Of a stretch of DNA of 31,133 nt, positions 1 through 8,953 are shown piece after piece. The stretch comes from JAJRRH01 sp047638815. Lineage in GTDB: Bacteria > Bacteroidota > Bacteroidia > Flavobacteriales_D > JABDKJ01. Each line of letters opens with the position of its first letter. Position 1 is the first letter of the stretch. The translations under genes and the position numbers were made by a program. The DNA lies in NCBI GenBank assembly GCA_047638815.1, contig JBLIMR010000030.1, positions 1 to 31,133 of the forward strand, in the 5' to 3' direction. The notes under the pieces are model-generated. The model had not been told where the DNA came from. It made no database searches and saw nothing but the letters and a program-made list of their open reading frames with translations.

Positions 1-258
1 ACAAAATTTTGACGCCAAAGAGAGGATTAAAAATCCATGAGCAATTGGCTTTTTGTAGGGCGAATGTTTTGCAGCCAATTCTGGATTTACATGAATCCAT
101 TGATTATCATCTGTAGTTTTTCCGAAAGCATTAATTTGTTCTTGGGTTATGGTATGCCATTCGGACAATCCTAACTCTTTACCAACATAGTTTTTTACAT
201 CTTCTAAATGCGGAATTTCAGTTGCATATGCTTTATCCGTTAATTTCTCTTCTGCCAT
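1..258 (-). CDS. MaoC/NodN-like hotdog (R)-enoyl-CoA hydratase, 3' part outside window
   Basis: The reverse strand reads from an ATG at 258 to the window edge without a stop, giving 86 residues (starting MAEEKLTDKAYA). It contains the MaoC/NodN hallmarks: an opening segment (SEWHTITQEQINAFGKTT), then DDNQWIHVNPE with the Asp/His pair of the hydratase active site, then the AHGFLILSL helix. Members of this family hydrate trans-2-enoyl-CoA to 3-hydroxyacyl-CoA and are usually about 150 residues long, so roughly 60 residues lie beyond the left edge. It starts 33 bases after the stop of the SDR gene at 292-1032, on the same strand, so it is probably the distal gene of the Baeyer-Villiger operon. 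Hydration would supply the 3-hydroxyacyl-CoA for one of the SDRs. The family call is good; the substrate is inferred. Confidence 0.85.
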   Translation of the reverse strand, partial: MAEEKLTDKAYATEIPHLEDVKNYVGKELGLSEWHTITQEQINAFGKTTDDNQWIHVNPELAAKHSPYKKPIAHGFLILSLASKFC

Positions 259-291
259 AACTTTAATAATTTTTTTTAGGCTATTTTTTAA

Positions 292-1032
292 TTAAACTGG
301 TAAAGACCCACCATTTGCATGCAAAGTATGGCCACTAATAAAACCTGATTCTTTAGAAGCTAAAAACAGATAAGCATACCCCATATCTTCAGGCGTCCCA
401 ATGCGTTTTACGGGAATCATTTCAATACCAGCTTTAACAACCTCATCTGGCATAGAATCTGTCATTTCAGACTTAATAAACCCTGGGGCTACTGCATTTA
501 CTGTAATATTATATTTTCCAACTTCTCGACATAGAGAGTGTGTAAACCCAACAATTGCAGCTTTACTCGCTGAATAATTGGTTTGTCCAAATGCGCCTAT
601 AAAAGCATTGATTGAAGATGCAGAAATGATACGACCGTACTTAGCTTCTTTCATATGAGGAACTACAGCTTTCGCAGTTACGAATAATGAATCTACATTA
701 ACAGCCATGACAGTATCCCATTCTTGACGTGTCATTTTTAAAAATGATTTATCTCTGATAACTCCGGCATTATTTATAAGCACATCTATTTTTCTATACT
801 TTCCAATAATTTCAGCAACGGCTTCATCAACAGATTCCTGATTAGTTACATCTACTTTTTGGAAAAAGATGCGCCCTCCATTTGCTGTAATTTTATCTGC
901 TGTTGGTTGTCCGTCCATTACATCCCATAATGCTACCGTAGCTCCTTCTTTACAAAATACCTCACAAATTCCTTCTCCAATACCTCTAGCTCCTCCTGTG
1001 ATAATTACTATTTGTCCTTCTAATCTTTTCAT
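292..1032 (-). CDS. SDR dehydrogenase, FabG/PhaB-like (3-oxoacyl-CoA/ACP reductase type)
   Basis: 246 residues, the usual length of a classical short-chain dehydrogenase/reductase. Visible motifs are the cofactor loop TGGARGIG (residues 12-19), NNAG (87-90), a Ser at 139/140, and the Tyr153-x3-Lys157 catalytic pair in TNYSASKAA, followed by the PGFIKSEM substrate-loop region. The stretch VIRDKSFLKMTRQEWD after NNAG resembles FabG and acetoacetyl-CoA reductases rather than sugar or steroid SDRs. It lies between another SDR and a MaoC-type hydratase in one leftward operon, which fits oxidation or reduction of a 3-hydroxyacyl-CoA during beta-oxidation-like breakdown. The direction of the reaction and the NAD/NADP preference are not settled by the sequence; Asp37 after the second beta strand (LWDV) hints at NAD(H). 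Confidence 0.85.
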   Translation of the reverse strand: MKRLEGQIVIITGGARGIGEGICEVFCKEGATVALWDVMDGQPTADKITANGGRIFFQKVDVTNQESVDEAVAEIIGKYRKIDVLINNAGVIRDKSFLKMTRQEWDTVMAVNVDSLFVTAKAVVPHMKEAKYGRIISASSINAFIGAFGQTNYSASKAAIVGFTHSLCREVGKYNITVNAVAPGFIKSEMTDSMPDEVVKAGIEMIPVKRIGTPEDMGYAYLFLASKESGFISGHTLHANGGSLPV

Positions 1033-1067
1033 TTTTGTTTCCTTAATTATATTATTTCTTTTAATCC

Positions 1068-1823
1068 TTATCCTGCCTTAAAACCGCCATCTAATAGCAG
1101 ATTGTCTCCGTTTACATAAGAGGAAGAATCACTTAGTAGCCATACAATAGCTTCTGCTACTTCTTTAGCTGTCCCTATGCGTTTCATTGGCACTCGTACT
1201 TGTGTTATGTAGTCTTGCACTTCTTGCGATACATCCTCCATAATAGCTGTTTGTATAAATCCAGGACAAACAGCATTTACTCGAACATTAAAAGCGCCAT
1301 ATTCTAGTGCTGCAGTTTTTGTTAATCCAATCACCCCATGCTTAGCTGCAACATAATCTCCAGCCGTTGCTAATCCATTTAATCCTGCTAATGAAGAAAC
1401 GTTTACAATTCGTCCAAAGCCATTAGGTAGCATTCGTTTTAATTCCTCTTGCATGCAATAAAAAACCCCTGATAAACAAATTGAGATCATGCGCTCCCAA
1501 GCCTCAAAAGGAATTTCGTGTATTGGTCCGATACCTCCCGCAATTCCTGCATTATTTACGGCTAAATCCAAAGACCCTTCCGTTGAATGAATCGTTTCAC
1601 AAACCTTTTGGACATCATCTTTTTTTGATACATCCAATTTGAAAAACCTGGCATAACCACCGGCATCGTTAATGATACTGGTCGTTTTAACACCTTCTTC
1701 TTCATTAATATCAGACACCATTACTTTTGCTCCTTTTTTTGCTAAAAGGATAGCTGTAGCACGACCAATTCCCAATGCTGCTCCAGTTACAAAAGCGACT
1801 TTATTCTTTATTGATTTATCCAT
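1068..1823 (-). CDS. SDR family dehydrogenase (classical, probably NAD-dependent)
   Basis: 251 residues with all classical SDR landmarks: TGAALGIG (13-20), an Asp at the end of the second strand (VSDIN, suggesting NAD), NNAG (90-93), Ser143/Ser144 in NVSSLAG, and Tyr157-x3-Lys161 (DYVAAKHG). The C-terminus (YVNGDNLLLDGGFKAG) is the normal family ending. The start codon overlaps the stop of the upstream TonB-dependent receptor gene by one base, so the two are likely translationally coupled. It differs enough from the SDR at 292-1032 that the two probably act on different alcohols. Beside a Baeyer-Villiger enzyme and a hydrolase, one attractive job is oxidising the alcohol released by ester or lactone hydrolysis. 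That assignment is inference. Confidence 0.85.
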   Translation of the reverse strand: MDKSIKNKVAFVTGAALGIGRATAILLAKKGAKVMVSDINEEEGVKTTSIINDAGGYARFFKLDVSKKDDVQKVCETIHSTEGSLDLAVNNAGIAGGIGPIHEIPFEAWERMISICLSGVFYCMQEELKRMLPNGFGRIVNVSSLAGLNGLATAGDYVAAKHGVIGLTKTAALEYGAFNVRVNAVCPGFIQTAIMEDVSQEVQDYITQVRVPMKRIGTAKEVAEAIVWLLSDSSSYVNGDNLLLDGGFKAG

Positions 1824-4585
1824 TATTTTTTACCTCCAAAAGTATATCTAGCTGTAAACAACCATTGTCTTCCAATGATTGGCATACTAGGAAAAGTTCT
1901 ATATTCATTTTCAAAAAGATTATCTACTGATAAATTGAAGAATAATCCGCTATCAAATTGATATCCTAAATTAGCGTCTACTAATGTTCTTGCGTCTACT
2001 GTACCACTGTAGACCCCTAGTAAAGATTCGAATTCACTGTTATACCTTACAGCTAGACCCGCTTGAACACCTTTGAATGGCTCATAGCTGCCACCAATGC
2101 GCACTCTATGTTGAGAAAAATTTAAGTCGTATCTATCTGTGGAATTTGGTTCTCCAATATCCTCACCAGTAAATGATGTTTGGCTTACCCATGAGTAATT
2201 TCCAAATAATTTTATATTATCATTTAAATAATAGTTCAGCCCTAAATCTGCTCCGTAATACGTTACTTCTCCAAAGTTTCTATACCCATACATTAAATGT
2301 GGTAGACCTCCATCTGGGGCCTGATCTGTTTCTACTAACCCTAATGGTTGTAATGTTCCGCCAGGTGCTGTAATTGCATCGGCAGTCCCCGCATAGGCAC
2401 CAGCAACACCGAGAGCAGTAGCCTCTGCAAGATCGGCAGGAAAGCCAAGACCTATTAATGTGGCCGTTAAAGTTGGCACTAATACGGCATTAACATCAGC
2501 ACCTAAAGTTGGAAGTACCACCAATGGACTTATTTGACGTAAGCCCGTAAAATTCTTTTTATTTACTCTATAGATATCTAAACTTGCTGTCAATTTATCT
2601 GTAAGTTTACCTACATAACCAATTTCAAAAGTGGTTTCTTCTCTCAAAGTAGATTTAGGAGTTCCTTCTAGTGCTAATAGGTTACCATCTACATCAATTG
2701 GCACACCATTTGAATAAGCCCCAGCACCTGCAATAGCTGAAATAAAAGCTGGACTTCCTAAAATAGGTAGGAGTGGTGCTAAACCAGCTAAAGGCCCAGT
2801 AGGATCATTAGCAATTTGCCCCGCGATAACAGCAGTTAAAAATCCGTATGCAGTACCTACATCCATACCAACGCCGGCTCCTGGGGATAAGCCTGGGATA
2901 AAATAGGTGGTTTGCGGATTGTTAAAAGTTTGCTCAGTATTATTACCGTGCAACCACAAATCAAATGCACCAGCATTTCCAATAGATAAATCTGCATAAA
3001 GATCGATAGCCGAATTTGGCGCAAAAGCTGAGTTATAAGATGCTCTAAACGTATTGTTATCATTTGCTTTATAGACTAAAGCAACACGAGGTGCAAATGC
3101 ACTTTCTTCTATCCCGGAAAACTCGTCGTAACGTGCTGCCAAGACTAAATCTAATTTATCGGTAACATTAGTTTTGGTTTGAATGTAACCCCCATATACA
3201 TCGTAATCATCCACATCTTCAAACCTCCCAAACGTACGTGTTCCTGAATCTAAATCTGTTGTTCTATAATCTCCACCAATTGTGAAATTTGTTTTAATTG
3301 ACTCTACATCAAAATTATATTGTAATTGCCCTTCAAATTGCTTTCTATTAACAGCACTTAACTGACCCGATCTGTATAGAAATCCTTTTTTAGAGCGGTC
3401 ATCTGATTCTTTATTAGTATTATAATAGGCTTGTGCAAACAACCCTTTATAACTTACTCTACCTTGAACATAAAAGTCCGTATTTGCTTGATAACCTTCA
3501 CCTTGCGAGCTCCAATACAAGCCTTCAGTGTAATTAAAACCGGTTGTGGTTACAATATTTAAACCTGACGTCCCTGGTCTAAAATATAACGAGCCCGTTC
3601 CTCCATAAGATTTTCCTTTTTCATTAAGGTTTCCACCAGTAGACCCTACAACAGTTCCATCTACTGGATCAATAATATCATCTTGAAATAGAGCAATTGT
3701 TGCAGCATCTGTAGCGTTATTTGGATCTAAACCCCATTCATCAGAGTTACTTGTAAATGCCGTAATCTTATACCCAAACGTTTTATTTTTATTATGGTCT
3801 GCATATCTAAAATTAGACTTAAATGTATTTAAATTACCCGCACTCAACTCTATGGTTCCACCTGGATATTTAAAAGGGTCTTTGGTTAAAAAATGAACTA
3901 CACCAGAAGTTACACCCGGACCATATAATGCAGAACCTGGTCCTCTTACAACTTCAACTCTATCTGTATCGATTGGCAATAACGTTGTTGCGTTAGCATC
4001 AAACGTACTTAAACCAGAACCAATTAAACTTCTATAGTCCATCATTACGAAAACAGAAGTTGCCAATAAATCCGTGCTTCCACGCATGGTTATATTAGTT
4101 CTTCCTGCTCCTTGTTTGTCTATAGAAACTCCCACTGTATTTTCTAAAAGACTAATTGGGTTAGCAACCGTTTGATTTTTGATTTCCTTTGCCGTCACAA
4201 CCGAAACTGAAGCCGGTGCATCTTGTATTTTTTCTGCTTTTCTAGACGCAGAAATGATGACTTGATCAAGTGAAGTTCCTAATTTTAAAACTATCGAAAT
4301 TGGTTGATCAGGGTTAGATATAGATAGTGTCTGAGATTCATATCCTGTATAGCTAACAACGATATCCCATGGCAATGCTTCATTGGTCGTTATACTGAAA
4401 ACCCCATCAAAGTCTGAAGTGGTGCCTATTGCTGTTCCTTTTATAATAATATTTGCACCAGGTATAGGTTGTTTGTCTTGATCTGTAACTGTACCACGAA
4501 TCGCAGTTTGTGCTGAAACAAATGATATGCAGAATAGCATCATCATCAATAACAAAGAGATCTTTTTAGAATTTTTTGTTTTCAT
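1823..4585 (-). CDS. TonB-dependent outer-membrane receptor with CarboxypepD_reg-like domain
   Basis: 920 residues. A signal peptide (basic start, LLLMMMLFCISF core, likely cut after FVSA near residue 25) leads into a CarboxypepD_reg-like domain (about 28-108, with DFDGVFSI), a plug domain (about 118-235; MRGSTDLL, then VEVVRGPGSALYGPG) and a large beta-barrel ending in RQWLFTARYTF. It would sit in the outer membrane and import a ligand using TonB energy. No SusD partner is adjacent, so a sugar-type SusCD pair is unlikely. Two stretches in the barrel half (about 564-635 and 686-745) are unusually rich in Ala, Gly, Leu and Pro and look like hydrophobic extracellular loops. It is embedded in the monooxygenase/ligase/hydrolase operon, which suggests a lipophilic ligand. 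The last three residues (GKK) follow the expected terminal aromatic strand. Confidence 0.93.
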   Translation of the reverse strand: MKTKNSKKISLLLMMMLFCISFVSAQTAIRGTVTDQDKQPIPGANIIIKGTAIGTTSDFDGVFSITTNEALPWDIVVSYTGYESQTLSISNPDQPISIVLKLGTSLDQVIISASRKAEKIQDAPASVSVVTAKEIKNQTVANPISLLENTVGVSIDKQGAGRTNITMRGSTDLLATSVFVMMDYRSLIGSGLSTFDANATTLLPIDTDRVEVVRGPGSALYGPGVTSGVVHFLTKDPFKYPGGTIELSAGNLNTFKSNFRYADHNKNKTFGYKITAFTSNSDEWGLDPNNATDAATIALFQDDIIDPVDGTVVGSTGGNLNEKGKSYGGTGSLYFRPGTSGLNIVTTTGFNYTEGLYWSSQGEGYQANTDFYVQGRVSYKGLFAQAYYNTNKESDDRSKKGFLYRSGQLSAVNRKQFEGQLQYNFDVESIKTNFTIGGDYRTTDLDSGTRTFGRFEDVDDYDVYGGYIQTKTNVTDKLDLVLAARYDEFSGIEESAFAPRVALVYKANDNNTFRASYNSAFAPNSAIDLYADLSIGNAGAFDLWLHGNNTEQTFNNPQTTYFIPGLSPGAGVGMDVGTAYGFLTAVIAGQIANDPTGPLAGLAPLLPILGSPAFISAIAGAGAYSNGVPIDVDGNLLALEGTPKSTLREETTFEIGYVGKLTDKLTASLDIYRVNKKNFTGLRQISPLVVLPTLGADVNAVLVPTLTATLIGLGFPADLAEATALGVAGAYAGTADAITAPGGTLQPLGLVETDQAPDGGLPHLMYGYRNFGEVTYYGADLGLNYYLNDNIKLFGNYSWVSQTSFTGEDIGEPNSTDRYDLNFSQHRVRIGGSYEPFKGVQAGLAVRYNSEFESLLGVYSGTVDARTLVDANLGYQFDSGLFFNLSVDNLFENEYRTFPSMPIIGRQWLFTARYTFGGKK

Positions 4586-4609
4586 AATTATTTAATATTT
4601 AATTAGCTT

Positions 4610-5635
4610 TTAGTTAGTTGAATTAAGTGTTATTATTTTTAAAATTGATTTGAATATATCGGGGACATATTTTTCTGGTAAATCATGCCCCATACCTTTA
4701 ATAAATAATGTCTTTGCATTAGGTATTAATGTTGCGTACTTTTTTGCATGCTCAATTTTAATTAAAGGGTCGTTGATTCCGTGAATTACCATAGAAGGAG
4801 TTTTAATATTTTTTAATTCTTCATACCTAGAACCTGAAATTTTAATCGCCAATGAATGTTGATCACTCACTTTCGAGTTAAATCCTTTTCTTTTAATTAT
4901 TTCATAATATGCTTTTTGCAATATCTTTTTATTATCAATTTTATAATCTCCTTTTCCTTTAAGAAGTCTTTGTATTGATAAATCAAATTTCATTTTTTGA
5001 GCATCAGTTTTGAGCTTGCTAGCATATAAAAGGGTAACCCCAATTATATTGGCATAAAAGGTTTTAGATACTGAAACCAAATCTGGATCTCCATAAAACC
5101 CGGCTGACATAACTGAGGTTAATGTTAATATTCTAGTAGGATAAGAAATTGCTATTCTTTGCGAAATCATACCCCCCATAGACATGCCAACAAAATGGGC
5201 CTGCGTAATATTCAATGCATCCAACACTGCAATAGCATCTGTTGCCATGTCTTCTAAAGAATATGAATTTTCTTTGGTCCAATCCATAATCCAATCCGAT
5301 TCTCCAAGACCTCTGTTATCAAATATTATTATATTATAACCTTGGTCTAAAAAAGGCTGATAAAAATAAGTTGGCCATACTAACCTAGAATGCCCAAGAC
5401 CGTTTATTAATACTATGGTCTCGCCGTTAGGCTTTTTGCTATCTAGAATTTCATAAGCAATTTTTATATCATTATTATTTGCAAATCCTGTTTTTCCAGT
5501 GACAAACTCTGGAAGCTCTTCTTTTTTAATCTCATTAATTAATGAATTTACATTTACAGGTAGTCTCACTCTATTATAAACTATAAATAGTAAGACAAAT
5601 ACTAATAAGACCGGTATGATTAATATATATAGCAT
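4610..5635 (-). CDS. Membrane-anchored alpha/beta-hydrolase
   Basis: 341 residues. The N-terminus (about 2-20) is one hydrophobic segment (LYILIIPVLLVFVLLFIVY) without an obvious cleavage site, so the protein is probably tethered to the inner membrane. The alpha/beta-hydrolase fold follows: the oxyanion region LINGLGHSRLVW, the DNRGLGES turn, the nucleophile elbow GMSMGG with Ser152, the acid Asp289 in HGINDP, and His317 in GMGHDLP. It could cleave the ester or lactone made by the neighbouring Baeyer-Villiger monooxygenase; this rests on context. It starts 3 bases after the acyl-CoA ligase stop and ends 24 bases before the receptor start, so all three share a transcript. LipR in the mycobacterial mymA operon occupies a comparable position. 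Confidence 0.85.
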   Translation of the reverse strand: MLYILIIPVLLVFVLLFIVYNRVRLPVNVNSLINEIKKEELPEFVTGKTGFANNNDIKIAYEILDSKKPNGETIVLINGLGHSRLVWPTYFYQPFLDQGYNIIIFDNRGLGESDWIMDWTKENSYSLEDMATDAIAVLDALNITQAHFVGMSMGGMISQRIAISYPTRILTLTSVMSAGFYGDPDLVSVSKTFYANIIGVTLLYASKLKTDAQKMKFDLSIQRLLKGKGDYKIDNKKILQKAYYEIIKRKGFNSKVSDQHSLAIKISGSRYEELKNIKTPSMVIHGINDPLIKIEHAKKYATLIPNAKTLFIKGMGHDLPEKYVPDIFKSILKIITLNSTN

Positions 5636-5638
5636 GCT

Positions 5639-7300
5639 CTATTCCCAGATTATTTGTTCGTTATTTTCATGCCAATGATTTAAATTGTCACTATACCAGT
5701 GGTAAATAGCATTACGTTTTATTTTAAGCGTTGGTGTTAATAGCCCATTTTCTACACTCCAAATTTCATTATTAATAATAAGGGTAGATACTTTTTGGTA
5801 GTTCGGCAAATCTGCATTAATATCATCCAATAGATTCGTTAACTCTATTTCTAAAATTTGCTTTTCTTTTGATTTTCCAACTTCAGACAGGTTCACTAAT
5901 AGCAAGGGCTGCGGACACCCGAGGCCTACTACACATATTTGATCAAGAGCTTCACTTTTTGTGAATCTAATCTCAATTTTAGCAGGCGCTATAAACTTAC
6001 CTTTTGCCGTTTTAAAAGTGTCCTTTACACGACCAATAATAAATAAATTACCATCCTCATCCAGTCGTCCTTGATCCCCAGTTCTTAACCATCCTTCAAC
6101 TATGGCTTCATCTGTTAAATCTGGTCGTTTATAATAGCCCGACATTAGAAATGGTCCTCGCATTAAAATTTCTCCCGTCTCATCATCAATTTTAATTTCT
6201 ACTCTTGGTTGTGCCTTCCCTACTGATCCAGGCTTTTTTTCTTCTGGAAGAAGTATTGTGGTAATAGCACAATTTTCGGTCATACCATAGCCATTAGTAA
6301 TTGGCAAACCAATACTACTATACCACTCTTTTAAAGATTCTGATAATGGTGCTGCGCCAGATATAAGTGCTCTTGTTTTATCTAATCCTAATGCGGCCTG
6401 TAGTTTCTTTTTAACTATTTCAGATTGTTCAGAATCACTCAAAGCTATTTCCAACTCTGATTGCGGCAATTTTGATAAAATAGATTGTTGAAATTTTGAC
6501 AAGATTCTAGGCACTGCAAAAAAAATGGTTGGCTTTGTATCTACAAGATTCTGTGTAAAAGAACTCATGCTTTCCGTAAAGTAAATAGCACCTCCAAATC
6601 TAAAACAGTTGTATTCTACTACTAGTCGCTCTGCGATATGATTTAATGGAAGGTATGAGAAATACCTATTATCCCCATCTAAATCTGTTTTGGTTGGATT
6701 GAGTTCTAATACCGACCATTTAGACTCTTCAATAGCTTTATAATTAATTACGACTCCTTTAGGTGCTCCTGTTGTCCCAGAAGTAAAAATGATGCTCCAT
6801 ACATTATTCATGAATGGCCTGTGCACGTTCTGCAAAGGTGAAAACTCATTCATGATATCTTTCCATTTTAAGGCATTATCTATAACGGAATGACCCTTAT
6901 AATTAGGGAATGAAATTAAAGGCAAGTTTATCTTTAAGCTTTGGCTTGTATTTTCCCAATCCTCAACCTTACCTACAAATAAAGCTTCAACATCGCCTAA
7001 TTCTAAAACTTCCTTAAGTTGTTGTCCTGTAAGATTCGCGAAAAAAGGCACCGACACATACCCTGCCATAACAATGGCTATATCTGCAATAATCCATTCT
7101 CTACAATTTTTTGATATTAATCCGATATGAGCCCCCTTTGGTAGATTTAAACTTTTTAACGCACTTGCGACTTTTCGAGCCATTGCGCCAGCTTCTCCCC
7201 AAGAATAGGTTTCCCACCTATCTCCAAATGGTTGATTTAAAAACGGTTGATCTGGAAAATTCTTTTCCCACTCATAAAACATAAAATCAAAATACTCCAT
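5639..7300 (-). CDS. AMP-dependent acyl-CoA synthetase (long-chain type)
   Basis: 553 residues of the ANL adenylating superfamily. The phosphate loop TSGTTGAPKGVV lies at about 173-184, GYGMTE follows, then the hinge region LRTGDQGRLDEDGN and GRVKDTFKT with the GKFIAP segment of long-chain acyl-CoA synthetases. These enzymes activate a carboxylate to acyl-AMP and then to acyl-CoA. The ATG directly follows the monooxygenase stop with no spacer, and the hydrolase begins 3 bases after its stop, so it is inside one tight operon. It probably activates the acid released downstream of Baeyer-Villiger oxidation and hydrolysis, as FadD13 is thought to do in the mymA operon. Chain length and ring preference cannot be read from the sequence. 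Confidence 0.9.
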   Translation of the reverse strand: MEYFDFMFYEWEKNFPDQPFLNQPFGDRWETYSWGEAGAMARKVASALKSLNLPKGAHIGLISKNCREWIIADIAIVMAGYVSVPFFANLTGQQLKEVLELGDVEALFVGKVEDWENTSQSLKINLPLISFPNYKGHSVIDNALKWKDIMNEFSPLQNVHRPFMNNVWSIIFTSGTTGAPKGVVINYKAIEESKWSVLELNPTKTDLDGDNRYFSYLPLNHIAERLVVEYNCFRFGGAIYFTESMSSFTQNLVDTKPTIFFAVPRILSKFQQSILSKLPQSELEIALSDSEQSEIVKKKLQAALGLDKTRALISGAAPLSESLKEWYSSIGLPITNGYGMTENCAITTILLPEEKKPGSVGKAQPRVEIKIDDETGEILMRGPFLMSGYYKRPDLTDEAIVEGWLRTGDQGRLDEDGNLFIIGRVKDTFKTAKGKFIAPAKIEIRFTKSEALDQICVVGLGCPQPLLLVNLSEVGKSKEKQILEIELTNLLDDINADLPNYQKVSTLIINNEIWSVENGLLTPTLKIKRNAIYHWYSDNLNHWHENNEQIIWE

Positions 7301-8800
7301 TTACGATAATTCTTTATTAGCTGGTTTAGTTGGCACCAAATTGTAATCAGACATATTAATTCGTTTCGTTTGCTTTCTGTAAGACATTGTAGAGCCTGGC
7401 CAAATTGAAGTGTTTTTACCATCACTATCTTTCAAATAATAACTGTTACATCCACCATCAGACCAAATCATTGTTTTTAATTGTTGCTGAATTTTATCAT
7501 TAAATTCATTCTGTACCGTTTCTTTTACATTTAAAGCTGAATTCGGGTTATTATCTAAATATTTTAAATAACCCATAATGTAATTGAGTTGAGACTCCAT
7601 CATATGAACAATAGAATTATGTCCTAAACCTGTATTAGGCCCAACCATTAGTAAGAAATTAGGAAATCCACTAACCGTCATACCATAATAAGCTTCGCCA
7701 CCTTCACTGTTCCATTTTTCAAAAAGCGAATTATTGCCGATACCCTTTACTTCATATAAGTGTTTATAAGTAGTGGTGTAGAATCCTGTACCATATATAA
7801 TGGCATCTACTTTATGTAATTTTCCAGATTGATCAATAATTCCATTTTCTGTGATTTCAGAAATGGCATCTGTAACGAGTTCAACGTTTTCTTTATTTAA
7901 AGTCGGGTAATAATTACTTGATAATAACACACGCTTACAGCCAATCTCGTAATCCGGTGTTAATTTTTTACGTAATTCAGGGTCTGAAATAGATTTTTCT
8001 AGATATTTTAAAGCGCTAGTTCTTCTTTTTTCTCTTATTTCGTTTGGTTCATATTGCGATTTCCCTCTTTTCTCTAGAAACCAATAAATAAGTTCTCTCC
8101 AAAATTTTTGATAAATCGGAAAGCGTCTAAATCTCTTTTTAGTTTTTTCAGAGTTCTCCTTATCAAATTTTCGTTCTATCCAAGGGGCTGTTCTTTGAAA
8201 AACGGTTAGCTGCTCAGCCTCTTTAGCTACTTCTGGCACAAACTGAATTGCACTAGCACCAGTACCTATAACCGCTACTTTCTTACCTTTTAAATCATAT
8301 TCATGATTCCAATATAACGAATGAAACGACTCACCTTTAAAAGAATCCAACCCATTAATATTAGGATATAACGGTTTATTTAACGGTCCTGACGCAGATA
8401 TAACAACTCTTGCTAGATACGTATTCCCTTCCGCGTCAATAATATTCCAATACCCATTAGATTCATCAAAAAAAGTTTTAGTTATCTCTGTATTAAATTG
8501 AATATGCTCCTTTACTTTATATTTACTTACACAATGCTTAAGATAATCATGTATCTCATAATGTGGTGAAAATGCTTTTGACCATTCGGGATTAGGCTCA
8601 AAAGAATACGAATATAAATTTGAAGGGATATCACAAGCGCATCCCGGATAGGTATTGTCTCGCCAAGTACCACCAACATCATGACTTCGCTCAAATATCT
8701 TAAACGACACACTCCCTTTTTGTTTCAATTTAATACCAGCACCAATTCCTGCAAATCCAGCACCAATAACCGCAACATCCAACTTTTTGTTCATCGACAT
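7301..8800 (-). CDS. Baeyer-Villiger-type flavin-containing monooxygenase
   Basis: 499 residues with two Rossmann motifs: FAD-binding GAGFAG (13-18) and NADPH-binding GTGASA (179-184). Between them are the GGTWRDNTYPGCACDIPS block (43-60) typical of this class, and the Baeyer-Villiger fingerprint FxGxxxHxxxW at 154-164 (FKGESFHSLYW), followed by Asn165 where Pro or Asp is usual. A later ATGxG-like element (YGTGF, about 336-340) also fits. Such enzymes insert one oxygen into ketones to give esters or lactones, or oxidise S/N atoms. It is the first gene of the leftward operon, divergent from a TetR regulator. A second ATG two codons downstream (MSM start) is an alternative start. The substrate is unknown; the operon suggests a hydrophobic ketone. 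Confidence 0.9.
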   Translation of the reverse strand: MSMNKKLDVAVIGAGFAGIGAGIKLKQKGSVSFKIFERSHDVGGTWRDNTYPGCACDIPSNLYSYSFEPNPEWSKAFSPHYEIHDYLKHCVSKYKVKEHIQFNTEITKTFFDESNGYWNIIDAEGNTYLARVVISASGPLNKPLYPNINGLDSFKGESFHSLYWNHEYDLKGKKVAVIGTGASAIQFVPEVAKEAEQLTVFQRTAPWIERKFDKENSEKTKKRFRRFPIYQKFWRELIYWFLEKRGKSQYEPNEIREKRRTSALKYLEKSISDPELRKKLTPDYEIGCKRVLLSSNYYPTLNKENVELVTDAISEITENGIIDQSGKLHKVDAIIYGTGFYTTTYKHLYEVKGIGNNSLFEKWNSEGGEAYYGMTVSGFPNFLLMVGPNTGLGHNSIVHMMESQLNYIMGYLKYLDNNPNSALNVKETVQNEFNDKIQQQLKTMIWSDGGCNSYYLKDSDGKNTSIWPGSTMSYRKQTKRINMSDYNLVPTKPANKELS

Positions 8801-8953
8801 AATTAAAGACTATGTTTTACATTAATAAATATTATAATTAAAACCTTATATTTAATACTAATTTAGTATGCAATATATAAATTATATTTTAATTACTATA
8901 TGTTGTATGTTATATTTTTGATTTTAGCATAATTATGTTGAAGTTTGCAGAAC
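8801..8953. promoter_or_regulatory. Divergent promoter/operator region between monooxygenase operon and TetR gene
   Basis: This very AT-rich gap separates two divergent genes and should hold both promoters. An inverted repeat, ATACTA-ATT-TAGTAT, spans 8855-8869; a second, ATATAA-A-TTATAT, spans 8875-8887. The stretch ATTACTATATGTTGTA at 8892-8907 nearly recurs upstream of the paralogous TetR gene (11156-11170). A Bacteroidetes-style -7 element TAnnTTTG (TATTTTTG, 8913-8920) faces the TetR gene, but no convincing -33 element was found. The inverted repeats are plausible TetR operators; this is inference from position and symmetry. Confidence 0.5.

Noticed and set aside
8945..8953. TTG start three codons upstream of the first TetR gene
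   Set aside because: The ATG at 8954 gives the same N-terminus as the paralogue at 11181; the extension MQN has no support.
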